Assembly (NCBI RefSeq): GCF_020991375.1
Contig: NZ_JAJLQZ010000002.1
Coordinates: forward strand, 372,001 to 436,000
DNA: 64,000 nucleotides
Direction of reading: 5' to 3'
Source of the DNA: Glycomyces amatae
GTDB taxonomy: Bacteria; Actinomycetota; Actinomycetes; Mycobacteriales; Micromonosporaceae
Under the pieces are notes generated by a model. It worked only from the letters and a program-made list of their open reading frames with translations. It was not told the origin of the DNA and ran no database searches. The position numbers were made by a program, and so were the translations under genes. Positions 23,371 to 32,595 of the stretch are shown one piece after another. Every line of letters starts with the position of its first letter. Position 1 is the first letter of the stretch.

Positions 23371-24318
23371 TCAGGCGCCGATGCGGACGACGCGCTTGCC
23401 GCGGCTGTGGCCGGTGGCGATGTCGCGGTGGGCCTCGGCGAGCTCCTCCATCGCGTAGACGCGCTCGACGGCCGGTCGCAGGTCGCCGCGTTCGACCAGG
23501 TCGGCGAGGCGTTCGAGCCGGACCCGGGTGGCCTTCGCCTGGACGAGGCCGATCCGCGGCCCGGGCGTGAGGACCGAGACCAGCGCCGCGCCGGCGCCCT
23601 TGGCCGCGACCGTGGCCATGCGTCCGCCCGGGCGCAGCAGCCGCCGGTAGGCGCGCAGGTCCGTGCCGTGGGTGTCGATGACGGCGTCGAAGCGCTCGGC
23701 GCGCAGTCCGTCGAGGTCCTCGTGGGCGTAAGCGTCGGCGGCCCCGTGCTCGCGGCAGAAGTCGAGGTTGGCGCGGCCGGAGACGGTCGCGACCCGGGCG
23801 CCCGCGGCGGCGGCCAGCTGCGCGGCCGCGTTGCCGACGCCGCCGCTCGCACCGACCACGAGGACGCGCCGCCCCGGTTCGAGGCGGACCGCCTCGACGG
23901 CCAGGACGGCGGTGACGCCGACCGTGGGGAGCGCGGCCGCGGCGACCGGGTCGAGGCCGGCCGGGGCGAGGGCGTACGCGTCGGGGCCGACGGCGAGGTA
24001 CTCGTCGGTGGCGCCGCCCGCGAGCGGGTCGAGCGCGCCCCAGACGGGTCGGCCCGGCAGGTCGGGGTCGCCGCCGGGGCCGACCTCGGTGATCGTCCCG
24101 GCGAAGTCGGCGCCGACGCCCCTGGGGAACGAGCGGCCGGTGAGCAGGCGCAGCGCGCCCGAGCGGACCTTCGCGTCGACGGCGTTGACGCTGCCCGCGT
24201 CGACGCGCACCAGGACCTGCCCGGCCTGCGGCACGGGCCTGGGGAGGGCGCGGACCTCCAGGACGTCGGGCGGGCCGTAGCGGTCGTAGCGGACGGCGCG
24301 CATGGCGGGGGCGGGCAT
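23371..24318 (-). CDS. NADPH:quinone-type oxidoreductase (MDR superfamily)
   Basis: 315 aa medium-chain reductase without catalytic zinc. N-terminal MRAVRYDRYGPPDVLEV, GADFAGTITEVG and the nucleotide-binding VLVVGASGGVGNAAAQLA (AxxGxxG) are diagnostic for the quinone oxidoreductase branch; FDAVIDTHGTD precedes the last strands. ATG 24318 is preceded by GAGGAGCCCTC. Homologues reduce quinones or enones with NADPH. It is transcribed in the same direction as the LacI gene but 90 bases downstream of it, and nothing ties it to galactan metabolism. Confidence 0.9.
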   Translation of the reverse strand: MPAPAMRAVRYDRYGPPDVLEVRALPRPVPQAGQVLVRVDAGSVNAVDAKVRSGALRLLTGRSFPRGVGADFAGTITEVGPGGDPDLPGRPVWGALDPLAGGATDEYLAVGPDAYALAPAGLDPVAAAALPTVGVTAVLAVEAVRLEPGRRVLVVGASGGVGNAAAQLAAAAGARVATVSGRANLDFCREHGAADAYAHEDLDGLRAERFDAVIDTHGTDLRAYRRLLRPGGRMATVAAKGAGAALVSVLTPGPRIGLVQAKATRVRLERLADLVERGDLRPAVERVYAMEELAEAHRDIATGHSRGKRVVRIGA

Positions 24319-24406
24319 GAGGGCTCCTCGAGGGGTGTCGGTGTCGTCCCCACCATCATTCACGGCCGCCGCGGCGGCGCGGGGCCGCCCCGAGAGCGCC
24401 CGCCGG

Positions 24407-25408
24407 TCAGGCGCTGTCGCGGACGACGAGCTCGGTCGGGAGGACGACGGGGGCGACCGGCTCCTCGTCGAGGAGGGCGATGAGGAGGCGCACGGTCTCC
24501 TCGGCGACCTTCGCGAGGGGCTGGCGGACCGTGGTCAGGGCCGGGCGGGTCGCCGAGGCGATCGCCGAGTCGTCGAAGCCGCCGACGGCCACGTCCTGGG
24601 GCACGCGGCGCCCCGCCTCGTGCAGAGCCTGGAGCGCCCCGGCGGCCATGAGGTCGGAGGCGACGAACACGGCGTCGAGGTCGGGGACGGCCGCGAGGAG
24701 CCGCCGCATCGCGGCCTCGCCGCCCGCCTGCGTGTAGTCGCCGTGGACGATCAGCTGCTTCCCGGCCTTGCGGCCCAGGACGCTGGTGAAGCCCTCCAGG
24801 CGCAGGGAGCCGCCGGGGGTGTCCATGGGGCCGGTGATCATGCCGATCCGGCGGCGGCCCTGCCCGACGAGGTACTCGGTCATGACGCGGGCGCCGCCGT
24901 GCTCGTCGGCGGCGGCGTACGGGATGACCGACTCGCGCCCGAGCACCGCGCCGCAGGCGACGGCCGGGATGCCCGCGCGCTCGATCTCCTCCAGCAGCGG
25001 GTCGCCCGCGTGGGTCGAGGCGAGCAGCGCCCCGTCGGCGTGGCCGCCGCGCAGGTAGCGGGCCACGCGCTCGCGGCCGCCGTCGTCACCGGCGATCATG
25101 AGGACCAGGGACATGTCCCGGTCGGCGAGCTGGTTGGTGGCCACGCGCATGAGCACCGAGAAGTTCGGGTCCTCGAACAGGCGCTCCTGCGGTTCGGACA
25201 GCACCATGACGATCGAGCCGGTCCGGCTGGTCACGAGGCTGCGGGCGGCCCGGTTCACGACGTAACCGGTCTCCGCGACCGCCCGGCGGACCGCCGTCTC
25301 GGCCGACAGCGAGACGTTCGACTTGCCGTTGAGGACCCGCGAGACCGTGCCGCGCGAGACCCCCGCGGCCTCGGCGACGTCGTGGATCGTCGGTCGTTTG
25401 CGTGCCAA
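24407..25408 (-). CDS. LacI-family repressor of the galactan locus
   Basis: 333 aa. The N-terminal helix-turn-helix and hinge are classical (TIHDVAEAAGVSRGTVSRVL, NGKSNVS), followed by a type 1 periplasmic-binding-like effector domain ending in VVLPTELVVRDSA. TTG 25408 gives the usual MARKRPTIHDVA start and has AGGGAG upstream; ATG 25435 is an alternative. It lies next to the intracellular GH53 gene and by position should control the locus through the TGTGAACGTT-type operators at 30400 and 30560, releasing when galactooligosaccharide binds. The effector identity is inference. Confidence 0.92.
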   Translation of the reverse strand: MARKRPTIHDVAEAAGVSRGTVSRVLNGKSNVSLSAETAVRRAVAETGYVVNRAARSLVTSRTGSIVMVLSEPQERLFEDPNFSVLMRVATNQLADRDMSLVLMIAGDDGGRERVARYLRGGHADGALLASTHAGDPLLEEIERAGIPAVACGAVLGRESVIPYAAADEHGGARVMTEYLVGQGRRRIGMITGPMDTPGGSLRLEGFTSVLGRKAGKQLIVHGDYTQAGGEAAMRRLLAAVPDLDAVFVASDLMAAGALQALHEAGRRVPQDVAVGGFDDSAIASATRPALTTVRQPLAKVAEETVRLLIALLDEEPVAPVVLPTELVVRDSA

Positions 25409-25523
25409 GATGCTCAGCTCTCCCTTGTGTCTCATTCATTATCGCCCCCGCCGCCCGGCGGGACCGGCCCGCGGGCGGGAGGGGCGCGGGGAGGCCGCCC
25501 AAGGGGACGGCGGCCTCGCCGCC

Positions 25524-26672
25524 TCAGGTGCCGCCGAGCGCCCGCAGCGACGGCAGCGCGTTGCCGTCGAAGTCGAAGAGGCCCTGGTTGGCCCAGGAGT
25601 TCCCGGCCTCGTCCACGACGTCGTCGCCGTACTCCATGCCGGCGCGCGACGCCCAGGTGGTGCCGGGCACGGGGAGCCACGCGGGCTCCCAGTAGACGAC
25701 GCCGAGGCCGCGGCCGCCGGGGACGGCCGCCACGGTGGCGTACAGGTCGCGCAGGAACGCGGCCTGGCCCTCCGGGGAGGCCTCGTAGCCGCCGGTCTCG
25801 GCCATCGCGGGCTTGAAGACCTGGTGGTGGCCCTCGGGCTGCGCGCCGGTCCACGCGTAGGCGGTCTCGACGACCGCGAGGTCCTTCCCGTAGCGCTCGG
25901 CGAGGTCGTTCATGTTGCGGCCCAGGTCGGCGAGGGTCCCGTGCCAGTACGGGTAGTAGGACAGGCCGATCTGGTCGAAGTCGACGCCGCGGGCGGTGAC
26001 CGCGTCGAACCAGCCGCGGTAGAGCTCGTTCGCGCCGCCGAAGTCGAGGTGGAGCATGACCGCGGCGTCGGTGCCGTTTTCACCACTGGACTCGCGGACG
26101 GCGGCGGCGCCGGCCTTGAGGAGTCCGGCGAGGCGGTCGTAGGCGGCCGCGTCCTCGGCGTCGCCGAGGCTCTCGAAGCGCCGTTCGGCGTCGTCGAACC
26201 GCGGGGTGCGGCCTTCGGGCCAGAGCATCCCGTTGGTGATCTCGTTGCCGATCTGGACCGTGTCGGGGCGGGCGTCGGCCGCGGCGAGGGCGGCGAGGAC
26301 CTCGGCGGTCCAGTCGTGGACGCGCGCTTCGAGGCCGGCGCCCTGCAGGCCGCGCCAGGACTTGGGGGTCGTCTGCTTCTTCGGGTCGGTCCAGAAGTCG
26401 GAGTAGTGGAGGTCGAGGAGGAGGTGCTGGCCCGCCTTTCTGGCGCGGCGGGCCAGCGCGACGGTGGTCTGGAGGTCGTTGGTGCCGCCCATGTAGGGGT
26501 CGCCGCGCTCGTCGCGCGGGTCGACCCACAGGCGCAGGCGGATCCAGTTGACGCCGTGGGCGGCGAGGAGGCCGAACAGGTCGCGCTCGGCGCCGCCGGA
26601 GCGGAAGACCGCGCCGCGCTCCTCGATCTCGGCGGTCATGGAGACGTCGGCGCCTCGGACGGGCAGCATCAT
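25524..26672 (-). CDS. Intracellular GH53 arabinogalactan endo-beta-1,4-galactanase
   Basis: 382 aa glycoside hydrolase family 53 (beta/alpha barrel) cleaving beta-1,4-galactan. The acid/base Glu144 is in QIGNEI, the nucleophile Glu269 in AVVETAYA, and the family signatures LHYSDFWTDP, SYYPYWHG and WEPAWLPVPG are present. Unlike its two homologues at 32.6 and 33.8 kb it has no signal peptide (MMLPVRGADVSM), so it should act in the cytoplasm on imported galactooligosaccharides. It is the last gene of the importer operon: ganQ ends 6 bases upstream. Confidence 0.93.
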   Translation of the reverse strand: MMLPVRGADVSMTAEIEERGAVFRSGGAERDLFGLLAAHGVNWIRLRLWVDPRDERGDPYMGGTNDLQTTVALARRARKAGQHLLLDLHYSDFWTDPKKQTTPKSWRGLQGAGLEARVHDWTAEVLAALAAADARPDTVQIGNEITNGMLWPEGRTPRFDDAERRFESLGDAEDAAAYDRLAGLLKAGAAAVRESSGENGTDAAVMLHLDFGGANELYRGWFDAVTARGVDFDQIGLSYYPYWHGTLADLGRNMNDLAERYGKDLAVVETAYAWTGAQPEGHHQVFKPAMAETGGYEASPEGQAAFLRDLYATVAAVPGGRGLGVVYWEPAWLPVPGTTWASRAGMEYGDDVVDEAGNSWANQGLFDFDGNALPSLRALGGT

Positions 26673-26678
26673 CGGCCG

Positions 26679-27590
26679 TTATCCCTTCTCGGCGCCGGCG
26701 CTCGCGCCGGTCACCAGGTAGCGCTGGAGGACGATGTAGAGGATCGTGATGGGGACGGCGAGGATGACCGCGCCGGCGGCGAAGGTCGTGAACGCGTTCT
26801 GGTAGACGTCCTCGATCATGGCGAACAGGCCGAGTGCGACGGTCTGCTTCTCGGGGCTCTGGAGCAGCAGGGCCGGGAGGATGAAGTCCATCCACGGCAT
26901 CGTGAACTGCGTGATGGCCACGAAGGTGAGCATGGGCCGCATGAGCGGCAGGACGATCCTGACGAAGATGGTCCAGCGGCTCGCGCCGTCGATCGCGGCG
27001 GCCTCGTCGAGGCTGGAGGGCAGGTTGTCGGTGTAGCCCTTCATGAGCCAGGTGTTGTAGGGCAGGGCGGCGGCGATGCTCACCAGGGCGAGGCCGGTGA
27101 GCGAGTCGAGCAGCCCGAAGTTGAGGAACAGCATGTAGACGGCGATGGCGGTGAGGAAGGTCGGGAACATCTGGAGGATGAGGATGCCCAGGAGCCCGGC
27201 CTTGCGGCCGCGGAAGCGGACGCGGGAGAACACGTAGCCGCACAGGGCCGACAGGACGACCGAGCCGACCATGTTCAGGGTGGCGACGTACAGCGAGTTG
27301 AGGTACCAGCGGCCGTAGTCGGTCTCGGTGAAGAGGCTGACGTAGTGCTCGACCGTGGCGTCGGCGGGGATGGGGCTGGCGTTGGCCAGGCCGGTGCCGG
27401 GGCTGAAGGAGGCGCCGACGATCCACAGCAGCGGGAAGACGACGATGGCGGCGACGACCAGGAGTTCCAGGTGGAGGAACGCGCTGGCGACGCGGTCGGC
27501 CCGGGGCGCGGTGCGGCGCCGGCGGCGCGCGGCGCGGGCCCGCTGGGCGGGGTCGGACGCGGTGAGGGTGGGTGCCTGTTCGGTGGTCAT
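26679..27590 (-). CDS. ganQ: Carbohydrate ABC transporter permease, MalG/GanQ type
   Basis: 303 aa inner-membrane permease with six predicted helices. The EAA loop that contacts the ATPase is LPSSLDEAAAIDGASRWTIF, and the ending LQRYLVTGASAGAEKG is the MalG C-terminus (QRxxxxGLTxGAVKG). It forms the membrane channel with the 27595-28974 product. The preceding gene ends 4 bases upstream. No ATPase gene is in the locus, so a shared MsiK-like ATPase is expected elsewhere. Galactooligosaccharide specificity is inferred from GH53 and GH42 neighbours. Confidence 0.9.
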   Translation of the reverse strand: MTTEQAPTLTASDPAQRARAARRRRRTAPRADRVASAFLHLELLVVAAIVVFPLLWIVGASFSPGTGLANASPIPADATVEHYVSLFTETDYGRWYLNSLYVATLNMVGSVVLSALCGYVFSRVRFRGRKAGLLGILILQMFPTFLTAIAVYMLFLNFGLLDSLTGLALVSIAAALPYNTWLMKGYTDNLPSSLDEAAAIDGASRWTIFVRIVLPLMRPMLTFVAITQFTMPWMDFILPALLLQSPEKQTVALGLFAMIEDVYQNAFTTFAAGAVILAVPITILYIVLQRYLVTGASAGAEKG

Positions 27591-27594
27591 TGGT

Positions 27595-28974
27595 TCACAG
27601 CTCCCGAATCGCCTTGGAGCGGTTGAGGTTCCATACCGAGATGGTGCCGACGATGACGAAGATGAGCATGCTCATGACCGCGCCGATGTTGTAGAGGCGA
27701 TTGTCCAGCGTGAGGTGGAACAGCCACGTGATGAGCAGGTCGGTGCTGCCGGCGAACCGGTAGTCGGCGTTGTCGGGACCGCCCTGGGTGAGGAAGTAGA
27801 TGACGCCGAAGTTGTTGAAGTTGGAGACGAACGCGAGGATGAGCAGCGGCGCGACGGTCTTGTGGACGACCGGCAGGGTGATGTGGCGCAGCTGCTGGAG
27901 CGGTCCGGCCCCGTCCATGCGGGCGGCCTCGTAGTAGCTGTCGGGGATGTTGGTGAGGACGCCGCCGACCAGGGCCATGAAGAACGGGAAGCCGAGCCAC
28001 AGGTTGACCAGGAGCGCGACGGCGCGGGCCAGGTTCGGGTGCGAGGGGTCGGTGAACCAGTAGACGCGCTCGTCGGTGAGGCCGACGTCGACCAGCCACT
28101 GGCTGATCGGCCCGAACTGGCCGTTGAACATCGAGCGGAACACCAGGGCCGAGACGATGCCGGGGACGGCCCACGGCAGCAGGAAGACCGAGCGCCACAC
28201 GCGCGGGAACCTGACCTTCTTGTTGGCCAGGAGGACCGCCTGGAGGAACCCGGCGGCGTAGGTGGTCGCGGTGGCGACGATGGCCCACACGAAGGTCCAG
28301 CCGAGGACGCCGATGAACGTGGCGGTCCAGGAGGGGACGGCGAAGATGGTCGCGAAGTTCTCGAAGCCGACCCAGTTGACGAGGTTCTTGGGCGGGAGGT
28401 TGTCGCGGTTGTAGTCGGTGAAGGCGACGAGGATGCCGAACAGCACCGGCAGGACCGACATGAAGACGATGAGGACCATGCCCGGCGAGAGCACGATGTA
28501 GGCGAAGGCGCCGTCCCAGATCCGCTTGAAGTAGGCGCGGGAGGTCTCGGGGGCGGCCCCGGCGTTGAGGGCGCGGCGGTGGTTGGCGGCGTCGCGGACG
28601 CCCCAGATCCAGATGATCGCCAGCAGGCCGAGGGTCAGCAGCGCGATGAGGCCGTTGGCCATGAGGACGATCGAGTTGTCGCCCTCGGTGAGGCCGGTGA
28701 CGGTCATCTGGCGCGGCTGGGTGCCGAGGGTGAACAGGCCCCACAGTCCCCGGATGAAGAACCCGCCGTTGGCGCGCGGCGTGTAGTCCATCCCGGCGTA
28801 GTAGTTGCCGGTCCCCATCTCCCAGCCGATGAGGGCGGCGAAGAAGGCGAAGAAGAAGGCGGCCTTGCCCGCCTGGCGGTTGAGCAGCTGGCCGGACCCC
28901 CACACCAGTGCCGAGGCGAGGCCCGGCACCGGCGCGGGGAGTCCCGGCCGGACGGCTTGTCGAGCGGTGCTCAT
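27595..28974 (-). CDS. ganP: Carbohydrate ABC transporter permease, MalF/GanP type
   Basis: 459 aa permease with an extra N-terminal membrane part (two to three helices before residue 145), as in GanP. The core has SPGMVLIVFMSVLPVLFGI, the EAA loop NIPDSYYEAARMDGAGPLQQL, and NFGVIYFLTQGGP, a segment typical of MalF proteins. It dimerises with the GanQ-type protein and receives oligosaccharide from the lipoprotein encoded 13 bases upstream. Confidence 0.9.
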   Translation of the reverse strand: MSTARQAVRPGLPAPVPGLASALVWGSGQLLNRQAGKAAFFFAFFAALIGWEMGTGNYYAGMDYTPRANGGFFIRGLWGLFTLGTQPRQMTVTGLTEGDNSIVLMANGLIALLTLGLLAIIWIWGVRDAANHRRALNAGAAPETSRAYFKRIWDGAFAYIVLSPGMVLIVFMSVLPVLFGILVAFTDYNRDNLPPKNLVNWVGFENFATIFAVPSWTATFIGVLGWTFVWAIVATATTYAAGFLQAVLLANKKVRFPRVWRSVFLLPWAVPGIVSALVFRSMFNGQFGPISQWLVDVGLTDERVYWFTDPSHPNLARAVALLVNLWLGFPFFMALVGGVLTNIPDSYYEAARMDGAGPLQQLRHITLPVVHKTVAPLLILAFVSNFNNFGVIYFLTQGGPDNADYRFAGSTDLLITWLFHLTLDNRLYNIGAVMSMLIFVIVGTISVWNLNRSKAIREL

Positions 28975-28987
28975 CAGCGGTGGCGCC

Positions 28988-30343
28988 CTAGAGTCCGGCG
29001 AGCTCGTCGTAGCCGGCGACGGCGGCGGTGGCGGCGTCGGCGGAGGAGGTGAGGTCGTCCCAGACGGCGACGGTCATCTCGTTGGCGGTGGACCAGAAGT
29101 ACTCGGGCAGCTGCGGGAACAGGTCGGCCTGGGTGGACTGGGCGACGATCCCGGCGACGTGCGGGTCCTCGGAGAGGCCGGTGATGTTCGCGAGCAGGTC
29201 GGCGTTGAGGGCCGGGATCTGGCCGGTGGTGGCGTAGACGGCGGCGGCCCCGGCGTCGGAGGCGAGGAAGTTCGCGAAGACGCGGGCGGCGGCCGGGTAC
29301 TTCGTGTAGGCGGACACGGCGATGACGTGCATGCCCGCGAAGGAGGAGGCCGGGTCGCCGGAGGGCGCCGCGGGGATGGTGGTGACGCCGTACTCGAAGC
29401 CGTTCTCGGCGGCGCCGGCGTCGAACGCGGAGAACGCCCACGGGCCGGTGATGATGAGCGGCGTGTTGCCGGCGGCGAACTCGGCCTCGACGGTCTCGGC
29501 GGTGGCGTCGGCGGAGGGGACGTCCCAGACCTCGCGCAGGCCCTTGTAGTAGTCGAGGGCCTCCACGAGCGCGGGGTCGTCGAAGCCGGGCTCGGCGACG
29601 TCGCCGCCGGGGTAGGCCTGCCAGCCCATGGAGGAGAGCACGGAGTAGGAGTAGTAGATCTCGCCGGGGACCCAGCGGATCGTCCAGGTGTTGGCGGCCG
29701 GGTCGTTGTAGTCCGCGGCGATCGCCTTGACGTCCTCCCAGGCGGCGGGCGGCTGGTCGGAGCCGGTGAGCTCGGACAGGAGCGTCTTGTTGTACATGAG
29801 GGCGATGGACTCGGTGGTGACGGGCACGGCGTACATCTGGCTGTCCTCGCCGGAGACGGCGCTGGTGAAGGTCTCGGCCAGGCGCTCCTTGAGGACCGAC
29901 TCGTACTCGCCGAGGGGCGCGGCGGTGCCCTCCTCGATCGCGCGGGCGATCTGGTCGTAGAAGCTCATGAACACGTCGCCGCCGTTGCCGGCCTCGCCCG
30001 CGAGGGACATCTCGCCGACGGCGTCGTTCTGGGCGACGAGCTCGTACTCGAACCGGATGTCGGGGTAGACGTCCTTGAAGGCCTCCTTGAACGCGGTGAT
30101 CTGCGCGTTGGCGAGGTCCTCGTTCTCGAACCAGAGCTTGAGGGGGACCTCGCCGGAGGCGATCTCCTCCTCGATGACGTACTGCCGGGCGTCCGCGTCC
30201 CATTCGAGGCCGCCGCCCTCGGCCGCCTCCTCCTCGGGGCCGCCGCAGGCGGCGAGGGCCCCCGCGGCGGCGGCGCCCCCGCCGAGGGCGAGGAGGTTCC
30301 GCCGGTTCATGGAGGGGCCCGCGTTAGCACCTTTGCTGCGCAT
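28988..30343 (-). CDS. ganS: Galactooligosaccharide-binding lipoprotein, GanS type
   Basis: 451 aa extracytoplasmic solute-binding protein (family 1). The ATG at 30343 follows AAGGACTTGAC. The N-terminus shows a twin-arginine lipoprotein signal: MNRRNLLALGGG from residue 12 and the lipobox LAAC, so it should be Tat-exported and lipid-anchored. EYELVAQNDAVGEMSLAGEAG and ITGPWAFSAFDAG are typical of maltose/galactan-binding family members. First gene of the importer operon, reading away from the GH42 gene; its promoter has a LacI-type operator. Confidence 0.9.
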   Translation of the reverse strand: MRSKGANAGPSMNRRNLLALGGGAAAAGALAACGGPEEEAAEGGGLEWDADARQYVIEEEIASGEVPLKLWFENEDLANAQITAFKEAFKDVYPDIRFEYELVAQNDAVGEMSLAGEAGNGGDVFMSFYDQIARAIEEGTAAPLGEYESVLKERLAETFTSAVSGEDSQMYAVPVTTESIALMYNKTLLSELTGSDQPPAAWEDVKAIAADYNDPAANTWTIRWVPGEIYYSYSVLSSMGWQAYPGGDVAEPGFDDPALVEALDYYKGLREVWDVPSADATAETVEAEFAAGNTPLIITGPWAFSAFDAGAAENGFEYGVTTIPAAPSGDPASSFAGMHVIAVSAYTKYPAAARVFANFLASDAGAAAVYATTGQIPALNADLLANITGLSEDPHVAGIVAQSTQADLFPQLPEYFWSTANEMTVAVWDDLTSSADAATAAVAGYDELAGL

Positions 30344-30399
30344 GTCAAGTCCTTGTCTCGGTGAGTGAGGAGTCGGGTCGGTGAACGACACCACCAGAC

Positions 30400-30413
30400 T
30401 GTGAACGTTTACA
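30400..30413. promoter_or_regulatory. LacI-type operator O1 (importer side)
   Basis: TGTGAACGTTTACA is a near-perfect palindrome with a central CG, directly downstream of the predicted -10 of the importer promoter. It matches the second operator at 30560-30573 in 12 of 14 positions. Confidence 0.75.
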
Positions 30414-30415
30414 TG

Positions 30416-30444
30416 AATCTAGCGACCTGCATCGCAGTTGGCAA
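30416..30444 (-). promoter_or_regulatory. Predicted promoter of the galactan importer operon
   Basis: On the minus strand TTGCCA (30444-30439) and TAGATT (30421-30416) are separated by 17 bases, ideal sigma-70-type spacing, with operator O1 beginning 3 bases after the -10. Confidence 0.65.
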
Positions 30445-30486
30445 CCGGGTTTTGTGCTTATTGTCCGCTTGGGCGGCAATATTTTT

Positions 30487-30503
30487 TCGTGAAACGATCA
30501 CGA
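30487..30503. promoter_or_regulatory. Possible auxiliary operator in the divergent region
   Basis: TCGTGA and TCACGA flank AACGA as a perfect 6-base inverted repeat midway between the two promoters. It differs from the LacI operators, so it could be a second regulator site. Confidence 0.35.
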
Positions 30504-30533
30504 TTTCGAAACGGAACCGGACAGGACCGCAGC

Positions 30534-30562
30534 TTGCGGGAGCGCTGCTATTGGAGTACTGT
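30534..30562 (+). promoter_or_regulatory. Predicted promoter of the GH42 gene
   Basis: TTGCGG (30534-30539) and TACTGT (30557-30562) have 17-base spacing; the -10 overlaps the start of operator O2, so repressor binding would block polymerase. Confidence 0.6.
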
Positions 30563-30573
30563 GCACGTTCACA
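30560..30573. promoter_or_regulatory. LacI-type operator O2 (GH42 side)
   Basis: TGTGCACGTTCACA, central CG palindrome with one mismatch, overlapping the -10 of the GH42 promoter. O1 and O2 centres are 160 bases apart, compatible with looping. Confidence 0.75.
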
Positions 30574-30606
30574 GGCATTGGTGCAAGGAACCTCACAGGA
30601 GACGCG

Positions 30607-32580
30607 GTGCAGACCATTCGCTACGGAGGCGACTACAACCCCGAACAGTGGCCCGAGGAGGTCTGGCACGAGGACGTCCGCCTCATGCGCGAGGCGGGGG
30701 TGAACCTCGTCAGCCTCGGGATCTTCAACTGGGGGGTCGTCGAGCCCGCGCCCGGCGAGTACGACTGGGACGGCCTCGACCGGATCATCGCGCTCCTGCA
30801 CGCGAACGGCATCGGCGTCGACCTGGGCACCCCCACCTCGGCCCCGCCCTCGTGGCTGCGCCGGGCCCACCCCGAGATCCGCCTCGTGGACGCCGACGGC
30901 CGCGCGCTCGCCTCCGGTTCGCGCCACGGCGTGTGCCCCTCCCACCCCGTCTACGCCGAGGCGTGCGCGTCCATCGTGGAGCAGCTGGCCGCCCGCTACG
31001 GGTCGCACCCGGCCGTGCGGATGTGGCACCTGCACAACGAGTACGGCTGGGCGAACGTCCAGTGCTACTGCGAGGCCTCCGCCGCGGCCTTCCGGGGGTG
31101 GCTGGCCGAGAAGTACGGCGACGCGGACCGGCTCAACGAGGCCTGGGGCACCGCCTTCTGGGGCCTGGTGTACCGGTCCTTCGACGAGGTCGAGGCCCCC
31201 GCCGCGGCGCCGCCGGGCGTCAACCCCGCGCTCCAGCTGGACTGGCGGCGCTTCTCGGTCGACGCCCACATCGCGAACTACCGGATGCAGCGCGCCATCA
31301 TCGCCCGGTACTCCGAGGCCCCGGCGACCACGAACTTCATGGTCCCCAACTGCAAGGACATGGACTACTTCCGCTGGGCCCCCGAAGTGGACGTCGTGTC
31401 GAACAACCACTACCTCATCGCCGAGCGCGCCGAGCCCGAGATCGAGCTGGCCATGAGCGCCGACCTCACCCGCGCGGTCGCGGGCGGCGGCCCGTGGATG
31501 GTCATGGAGCACTCGACGTCGGCGGTGAACTGGCAGCCGCGCAACATCGCCAAGACCCCCGGCCAGATGCGCCGCAACTCCCTCGCCCACGTCGCGCGCG
31601 GCGCCGACGGGCTCATGTTCTTCCAGTGGCGGGCCTCGCGCGCCGGCGCCGAGAAGTTCCACTCCGCGATGCTCCCCCACGGCGGCACCGACACGCGGGT
31701 CTGGCGCGACGTCGTGGCCCTCGGGAGCGACCTGGAGCGCCTCTCCCCCGCCGTCGGCGCCGCGGTGGCGGCCGAGGTGGCGGTCCTGTGGGACTGGGAG
31801 TCGTGGTGGGCCCTCGAACTCGAGTGGCGGCCCTCGGTCGAGCTCGGGTTCCGCGAGCGGATCGAGGCCTACTACGGGTCGCTGTGGCGCCAGCACGTCA
31901 CCGTCGACTTCGCGCACCCCGAGGCCGACCTGGGCCGCTACAAGGCGGTCGTCGCCCCCTCCTCCTACCTCCTGACGGCCGAGGCCGCGAAGAACCTGCG
32001 CGGCTACGTCGAAGGCGGCGGGCACCTGCTGGTCTCCTACTTCTCCGGGATCGTCGACGAGCACGACACCGTCCACCCCGGAGGGCACGCCGCGGTGCTG
32101 CGGGACGTCCTCGGCCTGTGGGTCGAGGAGTTCCACCCCCTGCGCGAAGGCGCCCGGCTCGCCCTCACCTCGGGGGCGACCGGCCGGATCTGGTCCGAGC
32201 ACGTGCGGCTCGACGGCGCCGAAGCCGTCGCGGCCTTCGCCGACGGGCCCGACGCCGGGCGCCCGGCCGTCACCCGGCACCGGGTCGGCGCGGGCACCGC
32301 CTGGTACGTCGCGACCGCGCTCGACGATGCCGTCGACGACCGTGCCGCGGGCCTGCGGGAGCTGCTCGCCGCGGTCCTCGACGGCGCCGGGGTCGAGCGC
32401 CCCGCCGGCGTCCCCGACCGCGTCGAGCACGTGCGCCGCGGCCCCCTGAGTTTCCTGATCAACCACAGCGATCAGGACGCCACCGTCCCCGGCCTCCGGG
32501 GCACCGACGTCCTCACCGGCGACGCCCACGAACACGGCGTCCCGGTACCCGCCGGAGAGGTCGTCATCCTCACCGACTGA
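30607..32580 (+). CDS. ganA: GH42 beta-galactosidase
   Basis: 657 aa cytoplasmic beta-galactosidase releasing galactose from galactooligosaccharides. N-terminal YGGDYNPEQWP is the family 42 signature, acid/base Glu145 lies in WHLHNEYGW, nucleophile Glu301 in MVMEHSTSAVNW, and GLMFFQWR follows; the trimerisation domain (SYFSGIVDE) and a C-terminal beta domain complete the three-domain layout. Several Cys (CYCEAS) resemble the metal-binding site of family members. GTG 30607 follows CAGGAGA. First gene of the rightward operon; a secreted GH53 gene starts 15 bases after its stop. Confidence 0.94.
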   Translation: MQTIRYGGDYNPEQWPEEVWHEDVRLMREAGVNLVSLGIFNWGVVEPAPGEYDWDGLDRIIALLHANGIGVDLGTPTSAPPSWLRRAHPEIRLVDADGRALASGSRHGVCPSHPVYAEACASIVEQLAARYGSHPAVRMWHLHNEYGWANVQCYCEASAAAFRGWLAEKYGDADRLNEAWGTAFWGLVYRSFDEVEAPAAAPPGVNPALQLDWRRFSVDAHIANYRMQRAIIARYSEAPATTNFMVPNCKDMDYFRWAPEVDVVSNNHYLIAERAEPEIELAMSADLTRAVAGGGPWMVMEHSTSAVNWQPRNIAKTPGQMRRNSLAHVARGADGLMFFQWRASRAGAEKFHSAMLPHGGTDTRVWRDVVALGSDLERLSPAVGAAVAAEVAVLWDWESWWALELEWRPSVELGFRERIEAYYGSLWRQHVTVDFAHPEADLGRYKAVVAPSSYLLTAEAAKNLRGYVEGGGHLLVSYFSGIVDEHDTVHPGGHAAVLRDVLGLWVEEFHPLREGARLALTSGATGRIWSEHVRLDGAEAVAAFADGPDAGRPAVTRHRVGAGTAWYVATALDDAVDDRAAGLRELLAAVLDGAGVERPAGVPDRVEHVRRGPLSFLINHSDQDATVPGLRGTDVLTGDAHEHGVPVPAGEVVILTD

Positions 32581-32595
32581 AAGCGAGTAGTCCCG

